Counted from the stretch's first letter, positions 8,361 to 17,276 are shown. The stretch: DNA of 64,000 nucleotides from JAVVVD01 sp036652795 (GCA_036652795.1 JAVVVD010000006.1:1-64000); one strand, 5' to 3'. Notes: generated from the letters alone by a model not told the origin. A program made the numbers and translations.

Positions 8361-8386
8361 AAAAAGCGCGTAATTACGCGCTTTTT
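8361..8386. terminator. 26-base perfect palindrome, bidirectional terminator
   Basis: A perfect inverted repeat: five A, then GCGCGTAA, TTACGCGC, five T. Both strands give a GC stem followed by a T-run, so it serves the minus-strand gene ending at 8412 and backs up the plus-strand terminator at 8321. Confidence 0.8.
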
Positions 8387-8411
8387 AGCATGATGATTGT
8401 CAAAAGTCAGT

Positions 8412-9596
8412 TTATATTTCAGCAAAATTACTGAAATAGTTTTGCACAAGTACTATAGGAGTACCCTTATCGCCGCTTCCACTGGTCAAATCACACAGTG
8501 AGCCGATAAGATCTACAAGGCGGCGTGGGGTTGTACCCTGTGAGGCCATGGCGCCCATCAGGTTACCACTCTTTTGGCTGATGCGGGTGCGGATGGCTTC
8601 CTCAAGCGCTTTGCCGGTAAGCCCTGCAAATTCGTTATCAGCAAGGTATTTGAGCTTGAGCTCATTTGGCAGGCCGCAAAGTCCATCGGTATATCCGGGC
8701 GATACCACCGGATCAGCAAGCTCCCATATCTTGCCAACCGGATCTTTGAAGGCGCCGTCGCCATATACCATGGCTTCAACGCGCTTGCCGGTACGGCGCA
8801 TAAGCTCTGCCTGGATTGCCTCAGCGACCGCCTGCGCATTTTTGGGGAAAAGCTTAATTGTATCCTCAGTGGCCTTGTTGCTTCCAAGCAGGCCGTATTG
8901 TGGGTTGAATCCGCTACCGTTTACCGATGCGGACAATATGTCGCACAGCGTGAATACACTTTTTGCGCCGGCAGCGCTTAGCTTGCTGCTGGTACGCTCA
9001 CGAGTATGAATATCACAACAGAGTACGCTATCGGTATAATCCAGTATGCTCCTGGGATCGTTGGCCAGTATGATCTGCGCCTGTGCGCCCTCTTCTTGGA
9101 TAATCGACGTATAATATGCTATGTAATCCATCTTGGTAAAGGGATGCAGTGGATTACCAAAGTGCTTGCGGAAGGTTGGCACATCCAGCACGTCAGTCCA
9201 GGGGTTAACGCCGCTTGCCTCCAAAGCATCCTGATCGAGCAGGGCATTGCCAACCTCATCCGCTGGGTAGCTGAGCTGCACAATCACGTGGTGGGCGCCA
9301 CGCGCGATACCGCGCAGACATATGGCAAAACGGTTACGGGAGAGTATTGGGAACATTACACCCACAGTGCCGCAGGGAAATTTTGCGCGCACATCAGCCG
9401 CAATAGCATCCACACTGGCATAATTTCCGTCTGCGCGTGCTACCACAGCTTCTGTAACGCATACCACGTCACGGTCGTTGATGGCAAAGCCGTTCTTCTT
9501 GGCGGCCGACATTACCGCATCAGCGGTGATTGCCACTATGTCATCCCCTGCGCTGATGATTGGCGCGGGTATACCACGGGAAATGGTTCCACTCAT
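8412..9596 (-). CDS. CofE-like (F420-0:gamma-glutamyl ligase family) protein
   Basis: 394 residues that read as the long F420-ligase-domain family found in many anaerobic Clostridia: near the start GRDDIV-like GDDIVAITADAV and DRDVVCVTEAVVARADG, then the glycine- and Asp-rich region LLGSNKATED, and VYGDGAFKDPVGKIWELADP. CofE adds glutamates to coenzyme F420 in actinobacteria and methanogens. No other F420 synthesis gene is seen here, so a different gamma-glutamylation or amide ligation is likely. ATG with GGAGG seven bases upstream. Family membership is good; the substrate is open. Confidence 0.75.
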   Translation of the reverse strand: MSGTISRGIPAPIISAGDDIVAITADAVMSAAKKNGFAINDRDVVCVTEAVVARADGNYASVDAIAADVRAKFPCGTVGVMFPILSRNRFAICLRGIARGAHHVIVQLSYPADEVGNALLDQDALEASGVNPWTDVLDVPTFRKHFGNPLHPFTKMDYIAYYTSIIQEEGAQAQIILANDPRSILDYTDSVLCCDIHTRERTSSKLSAAGAKSVFTLCDILSASVNGSGFNPQYGLLGSNKATEDTIKLFPKNAQAVAEAIQAELMRRTGKRVEAMVYGDGAFKDPVGKIWELADPVVSPGYTDGLCGLPNELKLKYLADNEFAGLTGKALEEAIRTRISQKSGNLMGAMASQGTTPRRLVDLIGSLCDLTSGSGDKGTPIVLVQNYFSNFAEI

Positions 9597-9788
9597 GATC
9601 TTACCTCCTATATATCTTTATAATAATATCAGTGCTGTTGGGGCGCGCCGAGTGCGCTGATTTTTACCGCCACAGTATATCACGCCGGAAGAACGGCTTC
9701 AACACGGCGAGGATATAATAATTCGCTGGATCAACATAAGCGTAGGTTATATGATAATATATTTATCTAAGCATCGCTTATTCTGATC

Positions 9789-9817
9789 TTGCATGTGATT
9801 GGCGGAGATGCTATCAT
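9789..9817 (+). promoter_or_regulatory. Putative promoter of the first hpt gene
   Basis: TTGCAT at 9789-9794, 17-base spacer, TATCAT at 9812-9817, leaving a leader of about 60 bases before hpt. In the 9597-9885 gap I see no gene or known riboswitch. Confidence 0.4.
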
Positions 9818-9885
9818 CATAGGGTTGGATAAAATGCGGCTGCAGATATTGCTGCCGTTAAAAATAAGATTTTTTGGAGGCGACA

Positions 9886-10440
9886 ATGAACGTTACAGAC
9901 GAAAAAACGGATATCAAGCGGATACTGTTCACAGAGCACCAGATAAAAGAACGCGTAAAGGAGCTGGGTGCGCAGCTAACTGCGGAATATGCGGATAAGA
10001 ATCCTGTGGTGGTATGTATTCTTAAAGGTGCATCTTTTTTTTATGCCGATCTATGCCGGGAGCTTAAATGCAGGATATTTATGGATTTCATCTCCGTATC
10101 CAGCTATGGTGAAAACGCGCAGACCACGGGGGTAGTGCGTATAATAAAGGATCTTGATAAAAACATAACTGGCCGCCATGTGATAATAGTTGAGGATATA
10201 ATGGATTCGGGTCTTACAATGAAATATCTCAAGGATTTGTTTGCTTCGCGCAGACCAGCTTCCATTAAAACGGTTTGTCTGCTTGATAAGGACGGTAAAA
10301 CCCAGTGCGAGGCGCGGCTGGATTACTGTGGCTTTAACATACCGGATTGCTTCGTAGTAGGCTATGGGCTTGACTATGCGGATTATTATCGAAACCTGCC
10401 ATATATAGGTGAGCTGAGGGAAGAAGCGTATATGCAATAA
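9886..10440 (+). CDS. hpt: Hypoxanthine(-guanine) phosphoribosyltransferase, copy 1
   Basis: 184 residues, the normal bacterial length. The PRPP-binding loop VIIVEDIMDSGLT, the pyrophosphate loop CILKGASFF and the active-site-loop motif SVSSYG are intact. It salvages hypoxanthine or guanine to IMP/GMP in the cytosol. Start ATG 9886 follows GGAGG at 9876-9880. It stands alone between its own promoter and a terminator, near xpt-guaA, and has a paralogue at 58196-58753 with roughly half the residues identical by eye. Confidence 0.93.
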   Translation: MNVTDEKTDIKRILFTEHQIKERVKELGAQLTAEYADKNPVVVCILKGASFFYADLCRELKCRIFMDFISVSSYGENAQTTGVVRIIKDLDKNITGRHVIIVEDIMDSGLTMKYLKDLFASRRPASIKTVCLLDKDGKTQCEARLDYCGFNIPDCFVVGYGLDYADYYRNLPYIGELREEAYMQ

Positions 10441-10445
10441 ACATG

Positions 10446-10473
10446 AATATGGCGGCTATACTGCCGCCATATT
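10446..10473. terminator. Terminator between hpt and a convergent small gene
   Basis: AATATGGCGG (10446-10455) pairs with CCGCCATATT (10464-10473), followed by GTTTATTT on the plus strand. It separates the convergent genes. Confidence 0.8.
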
Positions 10474-10479
10474 GTTTAT

Positions 10480-10713
10480 TTAGTCGGTTATCAGATATTG
10501 CCGCAATGATTCGTAGTCGCTTGGGTCGCTTACAACAAGCTCCACATTCTGCATACGTGCATCCTTGAACATCTGGGTCAGCGCGATATACTGGCACAGT
10601 GTGGATTTGAGATTAAGCCTATCACCCTCGCTGGTTACCAACTCAACGCGGCCACGGCAGGCGCCTACAGCTTTAAAAAAATGCTGTGGTTCCACAATGT
10701 CCTTTATATACAT
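10480..10713 (-). CDS. Small conserved clostridial protein of unknown function (77 aa)
   Basis: Starts MYIKDIVEP with GGGAGG seven bases upstream; the longer in-frame ATG at 10728 would place the ribosome site inside the gene. It is a compact alpha/beta-looking protein with the block GRVELVTSEGDRLNLKS, then QYIALTQMF and a closing VELVVSDPSDYESLRQYL. I recall similar proteins of about 75 residues in Clostridia, some mislabelled poly(A) polymerase, with an HPr-like size and pattern. No catalytic motif is evident. Function unknown. Confidence 0.7.
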   Translation of the reverse strand: MYIKDIVEPQHFFKAVGACRGRVELVTSEGDRLNLKSTLCQYIALTQMFKDARMQNVELVVSDPSDYESLRQYLITD

Positions 10714-10950
10714 GATTTTTCCTCCCAATGCATGATATTTATGATAAAACTAACTTTATAGCATCTATGATATTCTGACTGCGATGCTATTCTAGCATAA
10801 ATAAGTTAGCTTTGCAATTGGATTGAAGCCGCCATTATGCGCACCTTAGCCGAGCGCATTTTGCCTAATAAGCCCGGAATCACACACATGTGCATTTTTG
10901 TAAAATCTTAACTGGTTAAATAAGCGCTTATAGAATAATAGTCATAAAGA

Positions 10951-10983
10951 CGCCCTTGCCGATTATTAGAATCAGCAAGGGCG
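10951..10983 (-). terminator. Terminator of xpt-guaA
   Basis: CGCCCTTGC (10951-10959) pairs with GCAAGGGCG (10975-10983); on the minus strand TCTTTAT follows. It lies 18 bases past the guaA stop. The rest of 10714-10950 shows no gene. Confidence 0.65.
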
Positions 10984-11000
10984 AAATAGCCTTGGGGGCG

Positions 11001-12521
11001 TTATTCCCACTCTATAGTTCCCGGTGGCTTACTCGTGATATCGTAGACCACACGGTTCACATGAGGGACCTCCGCTATTATACGCTCCGAAATACCAGCT
11101 AGCACCTCATAGGGGAGCCTTGCCCATTCAACAGTCATAGCGTCAGTGCTGGTAACCGCCCGTACGCCAATGGCATAATCATAGGTGCGCTGGTCGCCCA
11201 TTACGCCCACGCTGCGCATTCCGGTGAACACCGTGAAATACTGCCATACCTGCTCGGCAAGGCCGGCCTTGGCAATTTCATCACGCAGGATAAAGTCGCT
11301 GTGGCGCAATATGGCAAGCTTATCCTCGGTGATATCGCCAATAATACGTATTGCAAGTCCTGGGCCGGGGAACGGCTGCCGCCAAACAAGCTCATGCGGG
11401 ATACCAAGGCTTTCGCCCAGCACGCGCACCTCATCCTTAAAAAGCATCCTGAGCGGCTCTACAAGGCCAATAAAACCGATATCCTTTGGTAAACCACCTA
11501 CATTATGGTGACTTTTTATCTTGGCAGAGCTGTCTGTTCCGCTTTCGATTATATCGGGATATATGGTGCCCTGCAAAAGGTATGGGGCGCCACCAAGTTT
11601 TTTGGCTTCCTCTTCAAATACGCGGATGAATTCAGTGCCTATTATTTTGCGCTTTTGCTCAGGCTCAGTAACACCGCTCAGCTTATCCAAAAAGCGCTTC
11701 CGCGCATCCACTGCGATCACATTGAGCTTAAGCTTATCCCTGTAAAAGCTAATGACCTCTTTCGCTTCATTTTGACGCAGCAGGCCATGATCTACAAATA
11801 TGCATGTTAGCTTATCGCCTACGGCCTTGTGTACGAGCACACTTGCAACGGAGGAGTCAACACCACCGCTTAGCGCCCCCAGCACGCGGGCATCGCCAAC
11901 CTGTGTGCGAATTTGTGAGATCAGCATATCGGCAAGACCCTGAGGCGTATAGTTGCACTCGCATTTGCAGATGTTGCGCAGGAAGTTTTTAAATATTTGC
12001 ATTCCGCCCGGCGTATGAGCTACCTCGGCGTGAAACTGTATGCCGTAAAGGCGGCGCGATTCGTCTGCAAAGGCCGCACAGCAGTTGCTGGTGTTGGCGA
12101 TGCAGGAAAAACCATCTGGCAACTTGCTTACGGAATCGTTGTGATTCATCCATACAAAGCCAGCATCAAGGCCATCTAGCAGCGGATGTGACTGCATGGT
12201 AATGGGCGTCTTGCCATATTCGCGCACAGTGGAGGCGGTGATTTCACCGCCAAACATCTTGGCGATATATTGCATTCCGTAGCATATCCCAAGTATGGGC
12301 ACGTTAAGGTTGAACACCGCTGGGTCACAGGCCATGGCGTTTTCGGCATACACACTGTCCGGCCCGCCGGAAAAAACTATGCCCGCGAGAGAATCGCCCT
12401 TTATCTGGTCGATGTCCGCTTTGTGCGAAAGCAGCTCGCTGTAAACGCCGGCTTCACGCAGTCTGCGCGCGATAAGCTGGTTATACTGGCCGCCAAAATC
12501 TAATACAACTACTCGCTCCAT
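11001..12521 (-). CDS. guaA: GMP synthase (glutamine-hydrolysing)
   Basis: Converts XMP to GMP using ATP and glutamine. 506 residues: class-I amidotransferase domain with the nucleophile in GICYGMQY and the His/Glu pair in HAEVAHT, then the ATP-pyrophosphatase P-loop LSGGVDSSVAS, and a C-terminal dimerisation domain ending KPPGTIEWE, the near-invariant GuaA terminus. Two ATGs are adjacent (12524 and 12521); GGGAGG is four bases from the second, which is preferred. The xpt stop codon overlaps these starts, so the two purine genes are translationally coupled. Confidence 0.96.
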   Translation of the reverse strand: MERVVVLDFGGQYNQLIARRLREAGVYSELLSHKADIDQIKGDSLAGIVFSGGPDSVYAENAMACDPAVFNLNVPILGICYGMQYIAKMFGGEITASTVREYGKTPITMQSHPLLDGLDAGFVWMNHNDSVSKLPDGFSCIANTSNCCAAFADESRRLYGIQFHAEVAHTPGGMQIFKNFLRNICKCECNYTPQGLADMLISQIRTQVGDARVLGALSGGVDSSVASVLVHKAVGDKLTCIFVDHGLLRQNEAKEVISFYRDKLKLNVIAVDARKRFLDKLSGVTEPEQKRKIIGTEFIRVFEEEAKKLGGAPYLLQGTIYPDIIESGTDSSAKIKSHHNVGGLPKDIGFIGLVEPLRMLFKDEVRVLGESLGIPHELVWRQPFPGPGLAIRIIGDITEDKLAILRHSDFILRDEIAKAGLAEQVWQYFTVFTGMRSVGVMGDQRTYDYAIGVRAVTSTDAMTVEWARLPYEVLAGISERIIAEVPHVNRVVYDITSKPPGTIEWE

Positions 12522-13096
12522 CATTCCTCCCTAAATACGATGCAGTTTTCATCGGCACTTTCAATAATGGCGAGAGACTGTAGGTTTATGCCCGCCGCGC
12601 GCATCTTTGCACCGCCGGGCTGGAAGCCTTTCTCTATCGCCACGCCCATGCCAATGAGCTCTGCTCCGGCCTGATTCACGATATCCACAAGGCCGCGAAG
12701 CGCTTCGCCATTGGCCAGGAAATCATCGATTATAAGCACTTTGTCAGATGAGGTGAGCCACTGTGTGCTCATAAGGAGCGTAACCTTTTTTTTGTATGTA
12801 TAGGAAAATATGTCGCTTTGATACAAGCCGCCCTCAATGTTATCAGATTTGGCTTTTTTCGCAAATATCAGCGGTACGCCGAATTCCTCAGCACAGATGG
12901 TGGCAAGCGCTATTCCACTGGCCTCTACGGTAAGCACTGCTGTGATTCCGGTGGCGTCGAAGAGACGTTTAAATTCATGCGCCATCTCGCGCATTAGCTT
13001 GGTGTCCACACGGTGGTTTAAAAATCCGTCTACCTTGATGATGTTGCCCGGCAACACGCGGCCTTCGCTGCGGATGCGATCCTGAAGCAGCTTCAT
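12521..13096 (-). CDS. xpt: Xanthine phosphoribosyltransferase
   Basis: 191 residues, standard length. It begins MKLLQDRIRSEGRVLPGNI as in the Xpt family, with the PRPP-binding stretch VLIIDDFLANGEAL and the KKAKSDN substrate region. It makes XMP, the GuaA substrate, so xpt-guaA forms a two-step route from xanthine to GMP. The ribosome site is CAGGAGG, eight bases before the ATG. The 75-base leader has a small hairpin (AACGCC...GGGCGTT) but does not match the purine riboswitch that controls xpt in Bacillus. Confidence 0.95.
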   Translation of the reverse strand: MKLLQDRIRSEGRVLPGNIIKVDGFLNHRVDTKLMREMAHEFKRLFDATGITAVLTVEASGIALATICAEEFGVPLIFAKKAKSDNIEGGLYQSDIFSYTYKKKVTLLMSTQWLTSSDKVLIIDDFLANGEALRGLVDIVNQAGAELIGMGVAIEKGFQPGGAKMRAAGINLQSLAIIESADENCIVFREE

Positions 13097-13177
13097 AAGT
13101 TATCCTCCTGCTAAAATAAAATTATATCGAACGCCCTACGGGATGTGCATGGCGTTTTCCAACTGTGCATTGTGCAT

Positions 13178-13206
13178 ATTATCTCTCAAATCGTCACGCT
13201 TAGCAA
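13178..13206 (-). promoter_or_regulatory. Putative promoter of xpt-guaA
   Basis: Minus strand: TTGCTA (13206-13201), 17 bases, GATAAT (13183-13178). Placement gives a leader of roughly 75 bases before xpt. Confidence 0.45.
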
Positions 13207-13288
13207 GCAAAACGGTAATACTTTACTGCACGTTTTACGGCATGTTAACATAAGGCTGGGCAAAGGTGATTATTTCACATTTTTTTAC

Positions 13289-13342
13289 CTATTTTTTCAT
13301 CGGCGTAACGCAAATAAATGCTACACTTGCGATGAAAAATAG
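13289..13342. repeat. Long inverted repeat upstream of clpB
   Basis: CTATTTTTTCATCG (13289-13302) faces CGATGAAAAATAG (13330-13342) across a 27-base spacer; the arms differ by one T. It sits about 65 bases before the clpB start. It is not a CIRCE element and not a CtsR heptad repeat. It could be an operator or an mRNA leader hairpin. Confidence 0.5.
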
Positions 13343-13405
13343 ACATATGGCGATTTACTTACAAACCGCTGTATGCGTCAAGTACTTCTGAGGGAGATGA
13401 TATAT

Positions 13406-15994
13406 ATGGATTTCAACAAATGCACACAAAAAACGATAGCTGCTGTGCAGCAGGCGCAGAGCATAGCGGTGGAGCACAGTAATCAGCAGGTAGATAGAGA
13501 GCATCTTTTACTTTCACTGCTGCGTGAGGAGGACTCACTCATAGCGAGTCTGCTTACACGTATGGACACGGATGTAGAAGCATTGATATCCGCAGTGCAA
13601 CAGCGTGTTGAGGCGCTGCCGCGCGTTACGGGGAGCCGTGAGGCGGACAAGGTATATATTACACCGGAGCTGGATCGTGCGCTTAACGAGGCGCAAAATG
13701 CTGCAAAGCGCATGAAGGATGAGTATGTTTCTGTAGAACACGTATTTATCGGCCTGCTGGATACTGCAAGCGCGGGGATAGCGGAGCTGTTTAATCGCTT
13801 TAAAATTAAGAAGGATGCATTCCTTTTGGTGCTTAGCGATGTGCGTGGCGGCGCAAGGGTAACAACGGATACACCTGAGGATACCTATGATGCGCTTGGG
13901 AAATATGCGCAGGATCTCGTGGAGCTGGCTAAGCGGCAAAAGCTTGATCCAGTAATAGGCAGGGACGATGAGGTGCGAAATGTTATACGGATATTATCGC
14001 GCAAAACAAAGAACAACCCTGTGCTGATAGGCGAGCCTGGCGTTGGCAAAACGGCCATAGCTGAAGGGCTTGCACAGCGTATCGTACGTGGCGATGTGCC
14101 GGCTTCACTAGCGGAGCGGCGCATATTTTCGCTGGATATGGGCGCATTGATAGCGGGAGCAAAATTCCGCGGTGAATTTGAAGAGCGCCTAAAGGCTGTG
14201 CTCAATGAAGTTAAGCGCAGCGATGGACGCGTCATACTATTTATAGATGAATTGCACAATATAGTGGGGGCAGGCAAAACGGAAGGCAGCATGGACGCAG
14301 GAAACCTTCTAAAGCCAATGCTTGCGCGCGGAGAGCTACACTGCATAGGCGCTACTACGCTGGATGAATACCGCAAATACATCGAAAAGGATGCGGCACT
14401 GTCGCGGAGATTCCAGCCTGTGCTTGTGGAAGAACCTACGCTCGAGGATACAATATCGATTTTGCGTGGATTAAAGGAGCGCTATGAGGTGTTTCACGGC
14501 GTAAAAATAAATGATAGCGCACTAATCGCCGCGGCCACGCTTTCACATCGGTATATAAGCGACCGCTTTTTGCCTGATAAGGCTATAGATCTTGTGGATG
14601 AGGCGTGCGCCTTGATACGCACCGAGATGGATTCCATGCCGACCGAGCTTGATGAGATATCCCGCCGCATAATGCAGCTTGAGATCGAGGAGGCGGCGCT
14701 TACCAAGGAAAACGATAAGCTGGCCGTGGAGCATCTTGCGGAGATACGTGTTCAGCTTGCCAAGGAGCGCGAGATGTTTGCATCGCTTAAGGCAAAGTGG
14801 GATGTTGAGAAGGATTCTATTAAAAATGTGCAGAGTCTGCGTGAGGAGATAGAAAAATTAAATGCGGATATGGAGCAAGCGGAGCGTGCATATAACCTGA
14901 GCCGTGCGGCGGAGATCAAATATGGTGATATGCCTAAAAAGAAAGCGCAGCTTGCGGAGGCCGAAAAGCTTTTTGAGGAGGGCAAAACCTCTGGATTATT
15001 GCGCGACCGCGTCAGCGAGGAGGAGATAAGCCGCATTGTTGCGCGCTGGACGGGAATACCCGTGTCAAAGCTGATGGAGGGCGAGCGCGATAAGCTGCTC
15101 TCTCTGGATAAACTGCTGCATCAGCGCGTGGTAGGACAGGATGAGGCTGTGCAAACAGTGTGCGATGCAATACTGCGTACCCGCGCGGGACTAAAGGACC
15201 CGAACAAGCCGATAGGCAGTTTCCTGTTTCTTGGCCCGACAGGCGTAGGCAAGACGGAGCTGGCCAAGGCGCTTGCCGAAGCGCTCTTCGATGATGAAAA
15301 CAACATGGTGCGCATAGATATGAGCGAATATATGGAAAAGCACGCCGTATCCCGCCTTATAGGCGCACCTCCGGGATATGTGGGCTACGACGAGGGCGGC
15401 CAGCTTACCGAAGCCGTACGCAGACGTCCTTACTGTGTGGTGCTTTTTGATGAGGTGGAAAAGGCGCATCCGGATGTGTTTAATGTACTGCTTCAGGTGT
15501 TGGATGATGGCCGTATAACGGATGCTCAGGGGCGCACGGTGGATTTTAAAAATACTGTAATCGTGATGACGAGCAACCTTGGCTCAGCCTATATTTTGGA
15601 TGGTATAAAGGATGGATGCATCACGGATGAAGCAAAATCCAGCGTGGATGAGCTGCTCAAGCAGAGCTTCAGACCGGAATTTCTCAACAGGATAGACGAT
15701 ATCGTGTTCTACAAGCCGCTTTCAAGACAGGAGATATATTCAATCACTGAATTGCTTTTGGACGATATCAGAAAGCGTATGGCTGAGCGCAGACTGGGAG
15801 TTTCGCTTACAGATGCCGCTAAACGCTATATCGCGGATACCGGCTACGACCCGCTGTACGGCGCGCGCCCGCTAAAGCGCCTGCTTTCATCAAAGCTTGA
15901 AACGCTGCTAGCGCGCACCATAATAGAAACCGATCCGGAGCCTGATACGCACTTTACTGTGGATTTTGATGGTGAAAAGCTTATTGTGAAATAG
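13406..15994 (+). CDS. clpB: ATP-dependent disaggregase ClpB
   Basis: 862 residues with Clp N-terminal repeats (1-145), AAA1 with Walker A GEPGVGKT and the Arg-finger region, a long middle coiled coil (about 400-520, with the LEIEEAALTKEND start), and AAA2 with GPTGVGKT, FDEVEKAHPDVFN and GYVGYDEGG. The coiled coil separates ClpB from ClpC/ClpA. With DnaK it rescues aggregated proteins after heat stress. The start is ATG 13406 with AGGGAG at 13391-13396. Monocistronic, ended by the hairpin at 16008. Confidence 0.96.
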   Translation: MDFNKCTQKTIAAVQQAQSIAVEHSNQQVDREHLLLSLLREEDSLIASLLTRMDTDVEALISAVQQRVEALPRVTGSREADKVYITPELDRALNEAQNAAKRMKDEYVSVEHVFIGLLDTASAGIAELFNRFKIKKDAFLLVLSDVRGGARVTTDTPEDTYDALGKYAQDLVELAKRQKLDPVIGRDDEVRNVIRILSRKTKNNPVLIGEPGVGKTAIAEGLAQRIVRGDVPASLAERRIFSLDMGALIAGAKFRGEFEERLKAVLNEVKRSDGRVILFIDELHNIVGAGKTEGSMDAGNLLKPMLARGELHCIGATTLDEYRKYIEKDAALSRRFQPVLVEEPTLEDTISILRGLKERYEVFHGVKINDSALIAAATLSHRYISDRFLPDKAIDLVDEACALIRTEMDSMPTELDEISRRIMQLEIEEAALTKENDKLAVEHLAEIRVQLAKEREMFASLKAKWDVEKDSIKNVQSLREEIEKLNADMEQAERAYNLSRAAEIKYGDMPKKKAQLAEAEKLFEEGKTSGLLRDRVSEEEISRIVARWTGIPVSKLMEGERDKLLSLDKLLHQRVVGQDEAVQTVCDAILRTRAGLKDPNKPIGSFLFLGPTGVGKTELAKALAEALFDDENNMVRIDMSEYMEKHAVSRLIGAPPGYVGYDEGGQLTEAVRRRPYCVVLFDEVEKAHPDVFNVLLQVLDDGRITDAQGRTVDFKNTVIVMTSNLGSAYILDGIKDGCITDEAKSSVDELLKQSFRPEFLNRIDDIVFYKPLSRQEIYSITELLLDDIRKRMAERRLGVSLTDAAKRYIADTGYDPLYGARPLKRLLSSKLETLLARTIIETDPEPDTHFTVDFDGEKLIVK

Positions 15995-16007
15995 TGCGCA
16001 ATAAAAA

Positions 16008-16046
16008 AATAGTGGGCTGTCCGAAATTTTCGGATAGCCCACTATT
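16008..16046. terminator. Strong bidirectional terminator after clpB
   Basis: AATAGTGGGCT at 16008-16018 pairs with AGCCCACTATT at 16036-16046, and the inside also pairs (TCCGAAA/TTTTCGGA). An A-run precedes it, which becomes a T-run on the minus strand, serving the UPF0316 gene as well. Confidence 0.85.
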
Positions 16047-16057
16047 GCGTATAAAGT

Positions 16058-16648
16058 CTATTTTGTTATCCGCCTTGCGCGGCGTGTTGCGGAGCTGCGC
16101 AGGTATCCACCCTTTTGTGTTTTAACATCGCTCACGGTCACAACGGCGCTAGGCACTGCTTTTTGGATGATTGAGAGCGCCTCGTTGGCAAGTTTACGCT
16201 TGATTGTGGTAAGCAGCATATAGTGCTGATCGTCCAGCCCCTGTATTATCAGCTGGCTCACGCCAAAGCCTTCCTTGCGCAGCGCCTTTGCAAGCAGATA
16301 TGATTCATCCTGCGTCATTACAATGGCCTGCACAGAGCAAAGGCCGAATGCAAGCCGCTCTTCAAGCCGGCTGCCGAAGTAGTTGCCGGATGCGAAAGCG
16401 AAGGAAAACACCAATATCTTAAATACATCTTCCTGATAGCCAACAAGCACGCAGCCTGTAACTATTAGCCACAGCAACATTTCAAAGAAGGCGATGATGC
16501 CACCCATAAGCCGCTCGCCGCGGTTTATTAGCACTATGCGCACCGTTGCAGCCACAACTTCTGCGAATTTGCCGAAGAAGATGAACAGATACACCCATAT
16601 GGTGCTTCCGCTGGCAAACTCTGTCAGCTTTAAAAAGAATTCATTCAT
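16058..16648 (-). CDS. UPF0316/DUF2179 membrane protein
   Basis: 196 residues with three hydrophobic segments in the first 95 residues (STIWVYLFIFFGKFAEVVAA; the region after GERLMGG; ILVFSFAFASGNYFG) and a soluble DUF2179-type domain of about 90 residues (AIVMTQDESYLLAKALRKEG ... YMLLTTIKRK). Such YebE/YitT-like proteins are integral membrane proteins of unknown role, with a possible ligand-binding C-terminal domain. GGAGG lies nine bases before the ATG. Its C-terminus is very basic (RRARRITK). Confidence 0.85.
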   Translation of the reverse strand: MNEFFLKLTEFASGSTIWVYLFIFFGKFAEVVAATVRIVLINRGERLMGGIIAFFEMLLWLIVTGCVLVGYQEDVFKILVFSFAFASGNYFGSRLEERLAFGLCSVQAIVMTQDESYLLAKALRKEGFGVSQLIIQGLDDQHYMLLTTIKRKLANEALSIIQKAVPSAVVTVSDVKTQKGGYLRSSATRRARRITK

Positions 16649-16677
16649 AAATATTAACCTCCTCAGGTTTTTTGCTT

Positions 16678-16715
16678 AAAAATAGCTGTCAGCATGGGGT
16701 TGCCATGCTGACAGC
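16678..16715 (-). terminator. Terminator of the SRP RNA gene
   Basis: On the minus strand GCTGTCAGCATGG (16715-16703) pairs with CCATGCTGACAGC (16697-16685), followed by TATTTTT. A 13-bp stem directly downstream of the SRP RNA. Confidence 0.85.
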
Positions 16716-16742
16716 GGGGAACGAGCTCCCCTAAAAAATTAT

Positions 16743-17013
16743 GCCGCGCACCCGCTTGTCGACAAAACACTTCCGGGCGGAACCCCGGTAGGTAGCTCGG
16801 ACCAGGCGCACCCGCGGCACACCGGTTTTTCCGCTTAATGCTGCTTCCGTCAGGATCTGACATGGTTCACGGACGCCGGTTGCACGGGACCCAGCCGTCA
16901 ACACCCCTTACCGGTACCAAACCCCACAAGCGCTTGCCTCAAAGCGGGAATTAGACCCTGCTGTAGCGGATTGCAGGTACAGGACACCGCTAACTTCCCG
17001 CTTAGCGCGGCAA
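16743..17013 (-). ncRNA. ffs: Signal recognition particle RNA, large Gram-positive type
   Basis: The universal helix 8 block lies at 16870-16834 on the minus strand: GTGAACCATGTCAG, GATCCTGACGG apical part, then GGAAGCAGCATTAAG. Upstream are the Alu-domain marks GGTGTCCTGTACC and GCAATCCGCTACAGCAGGG; downstream is GGTGTGCCGCGGGTGCGCCTGG. The ends close with GCCGCGC (17011-17005) and GCGCGGC (16749-16743). About 270 bases, the size of the Bacillus/Clostridium form with an Alu domain. It binds Ffh to target membrane and secreted proteins. Exact ends are inferred from the closing stem. Confidence 0.93.
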
Positions 17014-17025
17014 ACTGGTTGACTA

Positions 17026-17054
17026 ATATCATGCACATCATCAATAATATGCAA
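17026..17054 (-). promoter_or_regulatory. Putative promoter of the SRP RNA
   Basis: Minus strand: TTGCAT (17054-17049), 17 bases, TGATAT (17031-17026), placing the transcript start near 17019, just outside the closing stem. Confidence 0.45.
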
Positions 17055-17117
17055 AGCTATACTTTTATATTCTAAACCACATTAAGTTTTTATGCAACAT
17101 CAATATGTGAATAGATA

Positions 17118-17152
17118 GAAAACAAAAAACAGCTCCCATTATCTGGGAGCTG
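17118..17152 (-). terminator. Terminator downstream of the QueG-like gene
   Basis: Minus strand: CAGCTCCCA (17152-17144) and TGGGAGCTG (17138-17130), followed by TTTTTTG. A second hairpin (GCTGAATC 17187-17180 with GATTCAGC 17159-17152) lies immediately before it, sharing one base. Confidence 0.8.
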
Positions 17153-17276
17153 CTGAATCTTGGGTTGGTACTGAAAGGGGATTCAGCGCCATTGCCATGT
17201 TTCACTTGCAGATTTATTATAACCCATCATACGGGAAAAATCATCACAAAAATGTTACATAATTCTCAAAGTTGTG

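Noticed and set aside
13097..13180. Purine riboswitch before xpt
   Set aside because: The leader lacks the conserved TATA...GATATGG-type junction and loop sequences; only a small hairpin is present.
13300..13405. CIRCE or CtsR operator before clpB
   Set aside because: No TTAGCACTC/GAGTGCTAA pair and no GGTCAAA tandem heptads.
16663..16863. 66-codon minus-strand ORF
   Set aside because: Lies inside the SRP RNA and its terminator.
17152..17187. Riboswitch or T-box between the queG-like gene and the SRP RNA
   Set aside because: Only two adjacent simple hairpins are seen; no T-box sequence or known aptamer core. Best read as 3' UTR and terminator.
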